DNA of 64,000 bases from Brevibacillus_D fluminis_A (GCF_052072235.1 NZ_CM125436.1:4520001-4584000), one strand, 5' to 3'; positions 1 through 10,900 are shown, counted from the stretch's first letter. Program-made: numbers and translations. Notes: generated by a model from the letters alone, not told the origin.

Positions 1-118
1 GATGCCTGTCTTTTGCATTGTCTTTCGCGGGTCGATCCATGGTCACAGCGAGAAAAGCAGCCAGACGCGCCATGATTGATAGAATCATCAATCTGAAGAG
101 GGAATGGAGGAACGTTTG

Positions 119-2650
119 TTGAAAAAGGGGACATTTTCCAAGCTGTACACACTCACGGCTGCGGCCGCGCTGGTCTCAAGCCTGCTTTTGCCGGCCGCAC
201 CTGGCACCGCTTATGCAGACCGCGGCGTGGTTGATCTGTGGAAAGCCATCAAGCCGCTGACCACAATCGCCAGCGCCATGAACACCGGGGCTCACCCGGA
301 TGACGAGCACAGTGCGGTGCTTGCTTACCTGTCATTGGGAAAAGGCGTCAATACGTTCAGCATCATCGCCAACCGAGGCGAAGGGGGACAAAACGAGATC
401 GGCAGCGAACTGGGCAACGCCTTGGGGATCATCCGCACGCGCGAGCTGCAGGAAGCATCCAAAATCACGAACGTTCATCTGGAAAACCTCAGCGAAAAAA
501 TCAACGACCCGATCTTCGACTTCGGTTTTTCCAAAAGCCCGGACGAAACGCTGGCAAAATGGGGCGAGCAAGTGGCCTATGAGCGGTTGATCCGCAAAAT
601 CCGCACGCTGCGGCCCGATGTGGTCATTCCCGCTTTCTTGAATGAGCCTTCCACCCACGGCCACCACCGCGCCATCAACGTCATCACGGTGCGCGCTTTC
701 AAAGATGCAGCCGATCCAACAGTCTTTCCCGAGCAGTTGAAGGAAGGGTTGTCCCCTTGGCAGGTGAAAAAGCTGTATCTGCCTGCGACCGAAAAAGATT
801 ACACCGTGAGCGTGCCAGTCGGTACATATGACGAAATTTACGGCGCCTCCTATGTGCAGCTGGGCGAGGAATCCCGCTTCATGCACAAAAGCCAGGGGAT
901 GGGGCGCATGTATGACGAAGGGCCTGGCAACAGCTATTACAAGCTGGATCAATCCGCGGTTCCGGCCAAAGAAAAGGAAAGCGATTTCTTCGACGGCATT
1001 GCCTACACGTTTGACGATTTGGCCAAAGAAGTGTCCGGTCAACCCGGCTCCGGCGAAATCGCTGCCGAGCTGAAAAAGCTGCAAAAAGACTCGGATGAAG
1101 TGATCGCTGCCTATCCACACTTTGCCGATGTCGCGAAAGAAGTGCACGACATGCTCGCCGATGTGCAAAAAACGGCAGCCGACGTGAAGGCAGCCAAGCT
1201 GTCGGCTGAAACAAAAACCGACCTGCTCTATCGCCTGAATGTCAAAGCTGACCAGCTGAACAAGGCGAGCGCAGAGGCGCTTTCACTCGTTGCCAAAGTA
1301 AAGCCGGATACCGGCGAGCTGGTGGCGGGCCAAACGACCAAAGTCACCGTCAGCGCCTACAACGGCGGCCACGAAACGATCGCCAACGTGTCGCTCAAGC
1401 TGAACGTCCCGAAAGGATGGCAGGCAAAAGCGCTGTCCAGCGCAAGCTTTGCGCAACTCGGCTACAACCAGACGGTCAAAACAACCTATGAAGTGACGGT
1501 TCCGGCCAATGCCGCCTTGTTTGAACCGTATGCGGCACCGTCGCTCACGGCTGACATCGGATACAGCTTTGCCGGTCAGGCCACACAAGTCCATGCCACA
1601 CCGTCTGATGCGGTCGCCGTCCTCCCGGCATTCTCGCTGGCACTGAGCCCAAGCGCAACCGTGCTTAACACACTGAAACCGCAAGATCCGGTGCCGGTCA
1701 AAGTCACGGTGAAAAACTACAACCCGGGCCCAGCTCAGGCAAACATCTCGCTGAACGTCCCGGACGGCTGGAGCGTTGAGCCGAAAGCAGCGCCGCTGTC
1801 CTTCTCGGCCAAAGGGGAAACCAAATCGGTCGCCTTCACGGTCAAGGCATCTGCTGCTGTCAAGCCTGACAAATACACCGTAACGGCCGTCGCGACGAGC
1901 AATGGCAAAGAAAGCCGTCACGGCGCGCAGGTTATTCGCTATCCGCATATCGGCACCACCTATTTCGTGCAACCGGCGCAGCTGGCGATCCAGGCGTTCG
2001 ACCTCAAAGTGCCGGAAGGGCTCAAGGTCGGCTATGTGTCCAGCGGCTTTGACAACATCGATCAATACTTGCAGCAGCTTGGCGTCAACGTGACCAATCT
2101 GACCGCCAAAGACATCGAGTCGGGCGATCTGAGCCAATACGACACGATCGTGCTCGGCATCCGTGCCTATGGCTTCCGCCCCGAACTGATTCCAAGCAAT
2201 GCCCGCCTTTTGAAATATGTAGAAAACGGCGGCAATCTGGTCGTCCAATACCACAAGCCGGAAGATAAATGGAAGCCGGAGCTTGCACCGTATCCGATCA
2301 AGATCGGCGAGCCGCTCATCCAATGGCGCGTCACGGATGAAAATTCGAAAGTGACGATGCTCGCCCCCGATCATCCGCTGTTCAACACGCCGAACAAAAT
2401 CACCGCAGCCGACTGGAACAACTGGATTCAAGACCGCTCCGCCTACAACCCTGCCCAGTGGGGCAAAGAGTACACCGAGCTGATCTCCAATGGCGACCCG
2501 GGCGAAAATGAATTCACCGGAACGTTCCTGTCAGCGAAGTATGGCAAAGGGACGTATACCTACAGCTCGCTCGTCTGGTATCGCGAAATCCCGGCACTGG
2601 TGCCCGGCGCGATCCGCCTGTTCGTCAACATGGTGAGCCTGCATCAGTAA
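119..2650 (+). CDS. Secreted PIG-L (LmbE-like) deacetylase with NEW3 and amidotransferase-like domains
   Basis: Predicted exported zinc-dependent N-deacetylase acting on a sugar or glycoconjugate outside the cell. Near residue 59 the motif AHPDDE is the metal-binding signature of the PIG-L/LmbE family, and a later THGHHRA segment supplies further histidines. The catalytic domain covers roughly residues 50-280. Two NEW3-type Ig-like modules follow (about 405-620), then a C-terminal class I amidotransferase/ThuA-like domain. The N terminus is a Sec signal peptide ending near AYA. Start: an upstream in-frame ATG at 104 has no suitable ribosome site, whereas GGAGG at 106-110 sits 8 nt before TTG at 119, so TTG is preferred. 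The gene stands alone and ends at a strong terminator. The substrate is unknown. Confidence 0.85.
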   Translation: MKKGTFSKLYTLTAAAALVSSLLLPAAPGTAYADRGVVDLWKAIKPLTTIASAMNTGAHPDDEHSAVLAYLSLGKGVNTFSIIANRGEGGQNEIGSELGNALGIIRTRELQEASKITNVHLENLSEKINDPIFDFGFSKSPDETLAKWGEQVAYERLIRKIRTLRPDVVIPAFLNEPSTHGHHRAINVITVRAFKDAADPTVFPEQLKEGLSPWQVKKLYLPATEKDYTVSVPVGTYDEIYGASYVQLGEESRFMHKSQGMGRMYDEGPGNSYYKLDQSAVPAKEKESDFFDGIAYTFDDLAKEVSGQPGSGEIAAELKKLQKDSDEVIAAYPHFADVAKEVHDMLADVQKTAADVKAAKLSAETKTDLLYRLNVKADQLNKASAEALSLVAKVKPDTGELVAGQTTKVTVSAYNGGHETIANVSLKLNVPKGWQAKALSSASFAQLGYNQTVKTTYEVTVPANAALFEPYAAPSLTADIGYSFAGQATQVHATPSDAVAVLPAFSLALSPSATVLNTLKPQDPVPVKVTVKNYNPGPAQANISLNVPDGWSVEPKAAPLSFSAKGETKSVAFTVKASAAVKPDKYTVTAVATSNGKESRHGAQVIRYPHIGTTYFVQPAQLAIQAFDLKVPEGLKVGYVSSGFDNIDQYLQQLGVNVTNLTAKDIESGDLSQYDTIVLGIRAYGFRPELIPSNARLLKYVENGGNLVVQYHKPEDKWKPELAPYPIKIGEPLIQWRVTDENSKVTMLAPDHPLFNTPNKITAADWNNWIQDRSAYNPAQWGKEYTELISNGDPGENEFTGTFLSAKYGKGTYTYSSLVWYREIPALVPGAIRLFVNMVSLHQ

Positions 2651-2670
2651 CGACGGCCGCGCACCAAAGC

Positions 2671-2716
2671 GAAAAAGAACCTGGCCTCCTTTCACAAGGG
2701 GTCAGGTTCTTTTTCA
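2671..2716 (+). terminator. Bidirectional rho-independent terminator
   Basis: AAAAAGAACCTG pairs with CAGGTTCTTTTT around a loop of about 20 nt. It lies between the convergent deacetylase and ATPase genes and can serve both, because each strand ends in a T run. Confidence 0.85.
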
Positions 2717-2733
2717 TTCACTGTGCCAGCGCT

Positions 2734-5700
2734 TTAGTCGTTGCCGAGCAAATGATACCGCTTCGCCTCAGCCACCGCTTTCGTCCGCCGGTTCACGTTC
2801 AATTTGCCGAAAATATTTTTCACGTGTGTTTTCACGGTACCGATGGCGATGACCAGCTGGTCGGCAATCTCCTTGTTGGACAATCCCGCTGCCATCAGGT
2901 TGAGGACTTCCAGCTCCCGCTCGGTCAACGGTTCGGTCAGCGGTTGTGCCGATGGCTGCCCGGTCGGCATCGACTCTTGCGGCAAGTCGTTTTGCCGGTC
3001 ATCGTCTGTCGGCGGTTCCGTTTGCACGGAAATCGTCGTTTCCCCAAACGAATGCAGCAAGTTTTTCACATAGATCACTTGCGCCGCAAGCATTTGCAGC
3101 ACCTTCAGCCGCACTTCAGAAAACGCATCGGTCGTCAGGTTGTTTTCCAAATACAGGACGCCTCTCCATTCTCCCGAGATGATGATCGGCGCGCATAAAA
3201 TCGAACGCGGCTTCTCGCGGATGACGTACGGATCTTTGGCAAAAAGCCCGTCGCTCGCCGCATCCGCAGCAATCATGACGGAGCCGGTGCGCCACACGTA
3301 GCGCAGGACCGACTCCGCCGCCGTCTCGCCAGCCGCCCATGGGCTTGATTCGGCCGACACGTTCGCGGCGCGGTCGGTTCCCATCTCCACTTCGACCTGA
3401 AACGCCCCGGCTTTTTCCGTGATCACGCACCCTTTCTGGGCCCCCGCGTTCTCGATGATCAACTTCATCAATCGGCTCAAAAGCTGCCCCAGATCGAGTT
3501 CCTCTGCCACCGAGTGGGAGGCTTTCAAAATCGTCGCCAAATCAAGCGCTGCCGCCTTCTCCACAGGCGCCTGCTCACGGGGGCTCGCGCCGGCAGCCGG
3601 TTTGCCTGCCGACAGTAACGCAACAGGAGCGCTTTCCTCCGCAGCCGCCACTTCCGCCTGCGCGCTTTGCGGGAATTCCGCCAAAAGCCTCTCCGCTTTC
3701 ACGGTTGCTCCCCACTTCCGGTAATATTCGTACGCTTTCGCCGCGTAAAAATCGGCGCTGCTCGCGATTTCCCGCTGCCTGTAGAAGCGGGCCGCCAATT
3801 CGCTTGCGATGGCCACATTTTGCACATACCTGTCCCTCGCTGCCAGACGGATGGCCTTCTCGTACATCTGCATGGCCATGCCATCCTTTTTGTTGAGGCG
3901 TGCCAGCTCAGCTTCCAGCAGCAGCACTTTATGCTCATAATTTTCAGGGCAATGCTTGGCCCAGTCATGGAAGCGGCGGAGGTTTGCCTTCAACCGGGCG
4001 GTCATGCGCTTTCGTTTCCAGCCGTTCCACTTCTCCATATTCCCCGCGATCGCAAGCGAATGGTAAAACAGGCATTCAGCCAGATGCGGCAGATGTGTCG
4101 CATATGCCATATACGGTTTTGCCTGTTTGGCATACTGAAGTGCTTGCTCGTACTCCCCTTGCAAATAATGCAGCTGTGTTTTGTACGTATAGTATTGAAA
4201 CAAAGTGGTCGCGAAAAATTCCGTGTGCTGCACCTGGCGCATGAAGGCGTCCTCGTCAAACTCTTTCGTGGCAAAAGACACCGGAGACTCCGTCAAACCT
4301 TGCAGGGCATAAATCCATTGCTGGTACAAAACAAAATTGTCGATGACGAATTGGTCCTTTGTTTCCGCCAATATTTCCATATAAGCGGCAATCCGGCGTT
4401 CCAGCTCGACGATGCTTTTGCGCACATAGAACGAATTGATGTGCCCGCCCATGGCATAGCTGGCGAAAACATAGTCGCCGCCTTCCAAACCGCACAGGAG
4501 CCCTTGCTCCAAATAGCGTTCGCCTTCTTCCGCATGCATGAGCCAGCGGGAAATGACCGCGCCGTACATCACATACGTTTTCGGCTTCACCGACAAGATG
4601 TTGAACCGGTCTACCAGCTCCAATGCGACCCGTCCCAATTTATATCCGGTTTCATAATCGCCCATCCCAAGCCCGAGCGCCAGGCCATAGCCGGCAAAAG
4701 CAGCTGCGGAAATCGGCGACAGGCCGTGTTTGAGCGTTAGCCGCACAGAACGCGACATCAGCATGACATATACCTCTTTATTCGAAAAAAACGCCGGTGC
4801 GGCGAGCGTCAGAATCAGGTCCATCACCATTCTCTGCTCCGCATCCTGCATGTCCGGCAATTCCGTCAGCCGATCGATATGATGGCGCAGATGCCATTTG
4901 GTCAGGCTCAATTCCTTGAACAGATCGAGCTGCTTCGGTTTCACAGGAATGTTGATGTTAAACTCCGCAAGCAAGCGGGCACCGAGCGAAATCGCTTCCG
5001 CATATTTCCCCAGGTTCACGTATTGCGTGGCGATGACTTTGCAAACGGCTGCCCGTTCCAGCCGATTGCGGGACCGACGGCTCAATTCCCCCGCCAGCTT
5101 CTCCGCCTGCTCAAAATCGCCGCACAAATACTCGCATTCCGTCCGTTCCAGCAGCAGCGCAAAGCACAAGCCAAAATCCGCGGCCCAATCGGTTTCCCGA
5201 ATGAGCACCGCACCTGCTCGGCAATAAACAGCTGCCGTGTCAAATGCCGAGGCCGCTTTCGCCTTTCGTCCCGCTTCGAGATTCAGTGCCATCAGCTCGA
5301 ACCGCTCCCGCTCCTCGCTGATCAGCGAAACGCCGGCATTCAGGTGACTGACAAGCTCAAAAATGTCGACATCAGACGTACCCGTTCTGCGCTGGAGGGC
5401 CAGATAGGTCCCCACCTTGTAGTGGAAGCGCTGCTTCCGCTGAGGCTCCACCAATGAATAGGCGGCTTGCTGAATACGGTCATGCAAAAAGCTGTACGAG
5501 CTGCCATCATCCGAAATGATCAGCCCTTCCTGCACCGCGCAGTCAAGCTCCTGCTGCAGCTCTTCGTTGGAAATTCGCTTGACAGCAGACAGCAGCCCAA
5601 GGTGAAAGCGGCTCCCCAGACATGCAGCGAGAGAAAGCATCGCTTGCGTCCGTTCCGGCAGCCTTTTGATTTTATCGACCATGAAGTCCAGCAAATCGGC

Positions 5701-7239
5701 TGTCGTTTGCTTGCTTTCAATCGCGCGCACGTCCCAGCCCCAGCTTCCCGTCTCCGGCTGAAAAAACAGCAGCCCTTCATCATGCAGAGATCCGAACAGC
5801 TGCCGGAAAAAAAACGGGTTGCCAGCCGTCTTGGCATACAAGAGGCTGCTGAGCGGAACCGCGCTCTTTTCCTCGATTCGGAGCGTCTCGGCGACCATCC
5901 GGTTCAACTCGACGGGCGACAGCGGCCCGAGTTCAAGCAGCTCGACATTCACCCCTGCCGTCCGAATCTCCTCCATTTTCAGCATGAGCGGATGATTGTC
6001 GCCCACATCGCTTTCGCGCCATGCCCCGATCACAAACAAGGACTGGCTGCCCGGGTCCGTCAGAAGCGAATCGATCAACTGCAGGGTGGCGGCATCCGCC
6101 CACTGCACATCGTCGAGAAACAGTGTCAGCGGATGCTCTTTTCGCGTCACGACCTGAATGAAATAGCGGAACGACAGCTGGAACCGCCGCTGCGCTTCGG
6201 AAGGCGACAGCTCCTCCACCTGACCGACATCGCCGACCAACAGCGTGATTTCCGGCAACACTTCGACGAGCACCGCCGCATTTTGCCCCAATGCCAGCTT
6301 GATTTTTTCCTTCCACCAAGCTGTGCGTTCTTCGCTTTCCGTCAAAATTTGCCGGATCAGCTCGCGAAACGCCTCGATCAAGGGCGCATACGGTATATCC
6401 CGATTGAACTGCTCGAATTTCCCTGAAATGAAGTACCCGTTCTCGCTGGCGAGCGATCGCTGCAGCTGCCTGATCAAGGCGGTCTTGCCGATCCCCGATG
6501 GTCCGACAATCAGCATCAGCTCGGTCGCCCCGAGGCTGGCACGCAAAACCGCTTCGCGCAACAGGGCGATCTCCCGCTCCCGCCCATAAAGCTGGGGCAG
6601 CATCGCGAACAGACGAGACACATCCTGCTGTCCCAAGGCAAACGGCTCGATCCGCCCGCTCTCCTGCCACATGGATTGGCAGCGTGCCAAATCATGGCGC
6701 ACCCCTTCTGCGCTCTGGTAGCGCTCATCCGGGTCTTTGGCGAGCAGCCTCTCCAATATCGCTGCGATCACAGGCGGCAGTGCAGGGCGCCACGTCACTG
6801 CGGATTCGGGCCGCTTGGCCAAATGCGCATGTGTCCACTCGATGGCATCCCCGGCTTCATACGGAAACCGACCAGTTATTATTTGATAATAGATGACGCC
6901 AAGCGAATACAAATCCGAACGATGATCCACCGGTCGCTGCAATCGCCCCGTCATTTCCGGCGACAAATACGGCAATGTTGCAAGCATTGCGCTTTCTGTG
7001 GCGATGGCATCACCATCGTGCATCACGCGAACGTTCATGGACTGCGGGTTGATCAAGATCGCAGACGGCTTCAGATTGCGGATGACAATCCGTCTGCGGT
7101 GCAAGTCACCAACGATGGCTGCCAGCTGCAATGCCAGTTGCAAAAAGTCCGGCAGGCTCCATTCGCCCGAGTTGGCAAGCATGGCTTCCAGTGTCATGTC
7201 GTCACGATTCTCGACTGAATTTCCTAAGGTGTACGTCAT
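2734..7239 (-). CDS. Giant signalling protein: degenerate Ser/Thr kinase domain, AAA ATPase, helical repeats, GAF, LuxR HTH
   Basis: Large one-polypeptide regulator of the kinase-STAND-ATPase type, but with a DNA-binding output. Residues about 1-190 are a kinase C-lobe: LSPEMTG (92-98) and SDLYSLGV (108-115) are intact. The glycine-rich N-lobe is missing, the catalytic HRDLKP loop reads IRNLKP (about 53-58, Asp to Asn) and the DFG site reads MHDGD (73-77). Catalysis is therefore unlikely. The ATPase has Walker A GPSGIGKT (246-253) and Walker B LFLDD (373-377). A long helical, TPR-like stretch (about 650-1200) and a GAF domain (about 1250-1400) follow, then a LuxR HTH at the C terminus. An AAAGGA site stands 8 nt before the ATG. 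The ligand and target genes are unknown. Confidence 0.88.
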   Translation of the reverse strand: MTYTLGNSVENRDDMTLEAMLANSGEWSLPDFLQLALQLAAIVGDLHRRRIVIRNLKPSAILINPQSMNVRVMHDGDAIATESAMLATLPYLSPEMTGRLQRPVDHRSDLYSLGVIYYQIITGRFPYEAGDAIEWTHAHLAKRPESAVTWRPALPPVIAAILERLLAKDPDERYQSAEGVRHDLARCQSMWQESGRIEPFALGQQDVSRLFAMLPQLYGREREIALLREAVLRASLGATELMLIVGPSGIGKTALIRQLQRSLASENGYFISGKFEQFNRDIPYAPLIEAFRELIRQILTESEERTAWWKEKIKLALGQNAAVLVEVLPEITLLVGDVGQVEELSPSEAQRRFQLSFRYFIQVVTRKEHPLTLFLDDVQWADAATLQLIDSLLTDPGSQSLFVIGAWRESDVGDNHPLMLKMEEIRTAGVNVELLELGPLSPVELNRMVAETLRIEEKSAVPLSSLLYAKTAGNPFFFRQLFGSLHDEGLLFFQPETGSWGWDVRAIESKQTTADLLDFMVDKIKRLPERTQAMLSLAACLGSRFHLGLLSAVKRISNEELQQELDCAVQEGLIISDDGSSYSFLHDRIQQAAYSLVEPQRKQRFHYKVGTYLALQRRTGTSDVDIFELVSHLNAGVSLISEERERFELMALNLEAGRKAKAASAFDTAAVYCRAGAVLIRETDWAADFGLCFALLLERTECEYLCGDFEQAEKLAGELSRRSRNRLERAAVCKVIATQYVNLGKYAEAISLGARLLAEFNINIPVKPKQLDLFKELSLTKWHLRHHIDRLTELPDMQDAEQRMVMDLILTLAAPAFFSNKEVYVMLMSRSVRLTLKHGLSPISAAAFAGYGLALGLGMGDYETGYKLGRVALELVDRFNILSVKPKTYVMYGAVISRWLMHAEEGERYLEQGLLCGLEGGDYVFASYAMGGHINSFYVRKSIVELERRIAAYMEILAETKDQFVIDNFVLYQQWIYALQGLTESPVSFATKEFDEDAFMRQVQHTEFFATTLFQYYTYKTQLHYLQGEYEQALQYAKQAKPYMAYATHLPHLAECLFYHSLAIAGNMEKWNGWKRKRMTARLKANLRRFHDWAKHCPENYEHKVLLLEAELARLNKKDGMAMQMYEKAIRLAARDRYVQNVAIASELAARFYRQREIASSADFYAAKAYEYYRKWGATVKAERLLAEFPQSAQAEVAAAEESAPVALLSAGKPAAGASPREQAPVEKAAALDLATILKASHSVAEELDLGQLLSRLMKLIIENAGAQKGCVITEKAGAFQVEVEMGTDRAANVSAESSPWAAGETAAESVLRYVWRTGSVMIAADAASDGLFAKDPYVIREKPRSILCAPIIISGEWRGVLYLENNLTTDAFSEVRLKVLQMLAAQVIYVKNLLHSFGETTISVQTEPPTDDDRQNDLPQESMPTGQPSAQPLTEPLTERELEVLNLMAAGLSNKEIADQLVIAIGTVKTHVKNIFGKLNVNRRTKAVAEAKRYHLLGND

Positions 7240-7373
7240 TTGCGACTTCCTTTGCTACGAGGTTTACTGGGAACTATGATTCGACATTTTTTGGCTTTTT
7301 CCTGTGCATGTTCATTCAAGATATGACCTTTTTCCTGCGAAATCATTTCGTCCGGCCCGGTCATGCAGCCGAA

Positions 7374-7402
7374 TTGACTGTCCGAACGTTTCTGTCTACA
7401 AT
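7374..7402 (+). promoter_or_regulatory. Sigma-A promoter of the MarR gene
   Basis: TTGACT (7374-7379) and TACAAT (7397-7402) are separated by exactly 17 nt and lie about 50 nt before the start codon of the MarR gene at 7452. Confidence 0.7.
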
Positions 7403-7406
7403 AAAC

Positions 7407-7421
7407 GATACAATTCGTATC
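7407..7421 (+). promoter_or_regulatory. Possible MarR autoregulatory operator
   Basis: GATAC-N5-GTATC is an inverted repeat just after the predicted -10 element, a usual place for a MarR self-repression site. The arms are short, so this is only suggestive. Confidence 0.4.
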
Positions 7422-7451
7422 TACCGAAACCAACCGCGGAGGGGAAACAGC

Positions 7452-7877
7452 ATGAACGTGAATTTGCAGCACTATATCGGTCTCACCATCCATCAAACCG
7501 ATCTGCTCGTTTCCGCCTTTGTCAAAAATAATCTGGCTCCGCTGAACCTCGCCCCTGCCCAATCCTTGATCCTTGCGCTGCTGCTTGAGCAGGACGGACT
7601 GTCCCAAAATGAAATTGCGGAAAAAATGCTGCGCGACAAGACAAACGTGGCGCGCATGGTGGCCAATCTCGAAGGCAAAGGCTTCGTCCGCCGGGCCACG
7701 AACCGGTCGGACCGCCGCTTGCTGCATGTGCATTTGACCGAGACAGGCCGCGAGCTGGCCCAAAGCATCATTCCGATCTATGAGGACATCCATCATACGA
7801 TCTGTCAGGGCGTCACGCAGGAGGAGCTTGATTTTTTGCACAAGATTTTGTTGAAGCTGCGCAGCAACCTTCCGTAA
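7452..7877 (+). CDS. MarR family transcriptional regulator
   Basis: A 141-residue winged-helix regulator. The core SQNEIAEKMLRDKTNVARMV (recognition helix region, about residues 47-66) and the wing with NRSDRRLLHVHLTE are typical of MarR. The MarR reading frame is open further upstream, but the ATG at 7452 is preceded by GGAGG at 7438-7442 and gives the normal family length. It is transcribed away from the giant ATPase gene and converges on the repeat surface protein. Regulon unknown; a palindrome beyond its own promoter suggests autoregulation. Confidence 0.88.
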   Translation: MNVNLQHYIGLTIHQTDLLVSAFVKNNLAPLNLAPAQSLILALLLEQDGLSQNEIAEKMLRDKTNVARMVANLEGKGFVRRATNRSDRRLLHVHLTETGRELAQSIIPIYEDIHHTICQGVTQEELDFLHKILLKLRSNLP

Positions 7878-7918
7878 AAAGATGCACGAACGTTTGCTAT
7901 ACAGCCGACTGCAACGCG

Positions 7919-7955
7919 AAAACAGCCAGGGAAAAACGCCCTGGCTGTTTTTTAC
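7919..7955 (+). terminator. Rho-independent terminator of the MarR gene
   Basis: AACAGCCAGGG pairs with CCCTGGCTGTT around a 7-nt loop and is followed by a T run on the plus strand. It also stands just beyond the end of the convergent surface-protein gene. Confidence 0.85.
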
Positions 7956-7966
7956 GTTGTCTTCCA

Positions 7967-10900
7967 TCAATTGGGACTGAGACTGTTTACTGCTGCCTGG
8001 ATTTCTTTTGTGGTAAGATTGCTTCCTTTTGTATTTCTCGCGGTTGTAACGGCAACTTTTACCGCTTCGAAATTGCCATCGTTGACCCCTTTAATTCCAG
8101 CAACAACAAAAATGATCGGGCTCATTCCACTCCAGTGGTAATACTCCTCATAAACGATCGCGAAATCGATATTTTCGATTTGCTGGAAAATCTCATTCAC
8201 TTCATCATTAAAGTAGTCACCGACTCCATTGCCACGCATGGTGTATTTGTATTCCAGCGAATTCTCTACAAAAGGCAGGTCATCGGCCGTGATGGGATAA
8301 TTCGCTCTTACAAACGTATCTCGATCGACTTGAGACCAGTTCCTTGCAGCTGCGGCATGAATAATGGCTTCAATCGCAGCAAGCCGCTGGACCGTGCTCA
8401 CTAAACTATCTGTGTCGTTCAATTCATCCTTTGCGTCAAACAGTTTCGCTGCCACCCGATCGCGACGGCCTGAATCAATGATCGTATAGTCGCCAAAATC
8501 CAATGACAATACGCTTTGGTCCAACAGGCTTCGGATGGCCCCAGCGTCCCCCGCCATGCGATAAACCGCAATCTGCGCTTCGTTTGCCACCGCGTCATCC
8601 AGCACGCTTTGAATATTCGCTGCACTCCGAAATTCCGCTTTGCGTCCCAGCAATACGTTCGCGACCGCCAGCTTTCCTTTTGCGTCCAGTCCGTTATAGC
8701 CCGTAACCGTCAAGCCAAGCAAGTTTGCGTCCAACAAATTTTTCATCTCAACTCCACCTGCCGCCTTCCGGTAAGCTGCCAGTTTTACCTCCCCTGGTAC
8801 GATCGCATCAAGAGCCATCTGGATGTCCGTTCTGTTTGAAAAACTCGTTTTTTGCCCGTACAGTCCTTGTGCGATGGCTGTTTTTCCAACGGCATCCAGA
8901 CTGTCGTAATCGGCCAGACTCAAACCCAACGCATTGGTGGCTAGTAAACTTTCGATCCCGGTCGCATCGGCAGCCAGCCGGTACGCCGCTACTTTGGCTT
9001 CATTGGCAACCGCTATGTCCAGGACGGCCTGGATGGCATCCTTGCTGGTGAAGCCGCCTTTTTGCCCATCCAACACAATCGCGACCGCATTCTTGCCCAT
9101 GGCATCCAACAGACCGTATGCTGAGACATTCAGGCCGAGCGCGTTTGGCGTCGCATCCAGCAGGTTCTGGATGGCGGTAGCGTTCGCCGCATTTTTATAG
9201 GCAGCCACTTTCCCCTGCTCGACCACTTTCGCTACCGCTGTATCCAAAGCGAGCTGAATCGCTGTTTTGCTGGTAAAGGCAGCCCGGCTGCCAAACAGTT
9301 CGCTGGCTACCGTCGCCTTGCCTGCGGGATCCAGACCGTTATAATCGGTCACGGTTAATGAAAGAGCGTTAGATGCCAGCAGGCTTTGCAAGTCGGACTC
9401 GTTCGCCGCCATTCTGAACGCCGCTACTGCGGCTTCCTTGGTCACGGCTGCATCCAATGCTGTCTGGACCGTCTCTTTAGTCGTAAACGTCGCTTTTAGG
9501 TTGTTCAATTCTGCGACAACCGTTTCCTGGCCTACCGGCTCCAACTGGTTAAACGCATCTACGTCGAGTCCCAGCTGGTTAGCTGCCAGCAAATTTGCAA
9601 GCGCGACTGCGTCTGCTGCCATTCGGTATGCCGCAAGCTTTGCTTCGCTTGCTACGGTCGCATTCATGGCAGTCTGGATGTCGGATTTTGTGGCAAACGT
9701 GGATTTTTGGTCCAACAGCACGCCGTTTACCGCCGCCTTGCCTGGCGCATCCAAAAGATTGTAGTCGTCAAGCGTCAATCCCAATTCATTCGTTGCAAGC
9801 AAGCTGCCGATTGCTGCGGCATTTGCTGCCAAACGGTACGCCGCCACCTTCGCCTCGTTGGCAACGGCTGTGTCCAGCGCATTTTGAATCGCTGTTTTGC
9901 TGTCAAACGCTGCTTTTACGCCATACAGCTCTGCCGCTACGGCTGTTTTGCCCATGGCATCCAACAGATCGTATGCTGAGACATCCAGACCGAGCGCGTT
10001 TGGCGTCGTATCAAGCAGTGACTGAATCACTGATGCGCTGCCTGCATTTTTATACGCATCGATTTTCGCTTGCTCTGCTGCTGCATCCTGAGCGTGCGCC
10101 ACTGCTGTGTTCAATGCAGCTTGAATCACCGTTTTGTTGATGAAAGCTACTTTGCCACCGTACAGTTCCGCTGCTACGGCTTCTTTGTACGTGTCACCCA
10201 ACAAAGCATAGGCCGTTACATTGAGACCAAGCGCGTTTGGAGCCGCATCCAGCAAAGCTTGGATTGCCGCCGCGTCAACCGCATTTTTGTACGCATTGAC
10301 ATTCGCCTGCTCTGCCGCTGCCTCTTGGGCGTGCGCCACCGCTGTGTTCAACGCATTTTGAATCGCCAATTTGCTGGTAAACGCCGCTTTCTGACCGAAC
10401 AGCTCCGCCGCTACAGCTGCTTTCCCGGTGTCATCCAACCCTTCGTAACCTGTTACTGTCAGCCCCAGCTGGTTGGCTGCCAGTAGACTGTCGATCACGG
10501 AGGGGCTCGCTGCATTTCGGTAAGCAGCCACGAGTGCCCGCTCCACGACTGCCGCTTCCTCTTCGACTTTATACGTCGCCCCGTTCGTCAAGCCGATGAT
10601 CTCTGTCCCCGCTAATGCTTCCGCCGGTGCGTTTTCAGCGCCTAATCTGCCGTTTGCCTGAACGCCGTATGTTTTCCCTGACGAGGTAACGACATATTTT
10701 ACACCCGCTTGCAACCCCGTAATTTTCCCGTATCCCGCTGTGCCCAAAGATCCTGTCGCAAGCATTACCGCAACCGGTCCCGGTGGCGCGACGATAATCG
10801 GATCGGCAAAGCGAATCCCGAATGTGTCCGTCGTAACGCTTCCTTTTGCGCCTGCAAGAGCGGCCTTGGCAATCGTTATACTCAAGTCGTTTCTGCTGTC

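Noticed and set aside
8430..10550. Regular ~210-bp repetition that could suggest a repeat array or CRISPR-like locus
   Set aside because: The units are in frame inside one long gene, diverged at third positions, and there are no short identical repeats with unique spacers.
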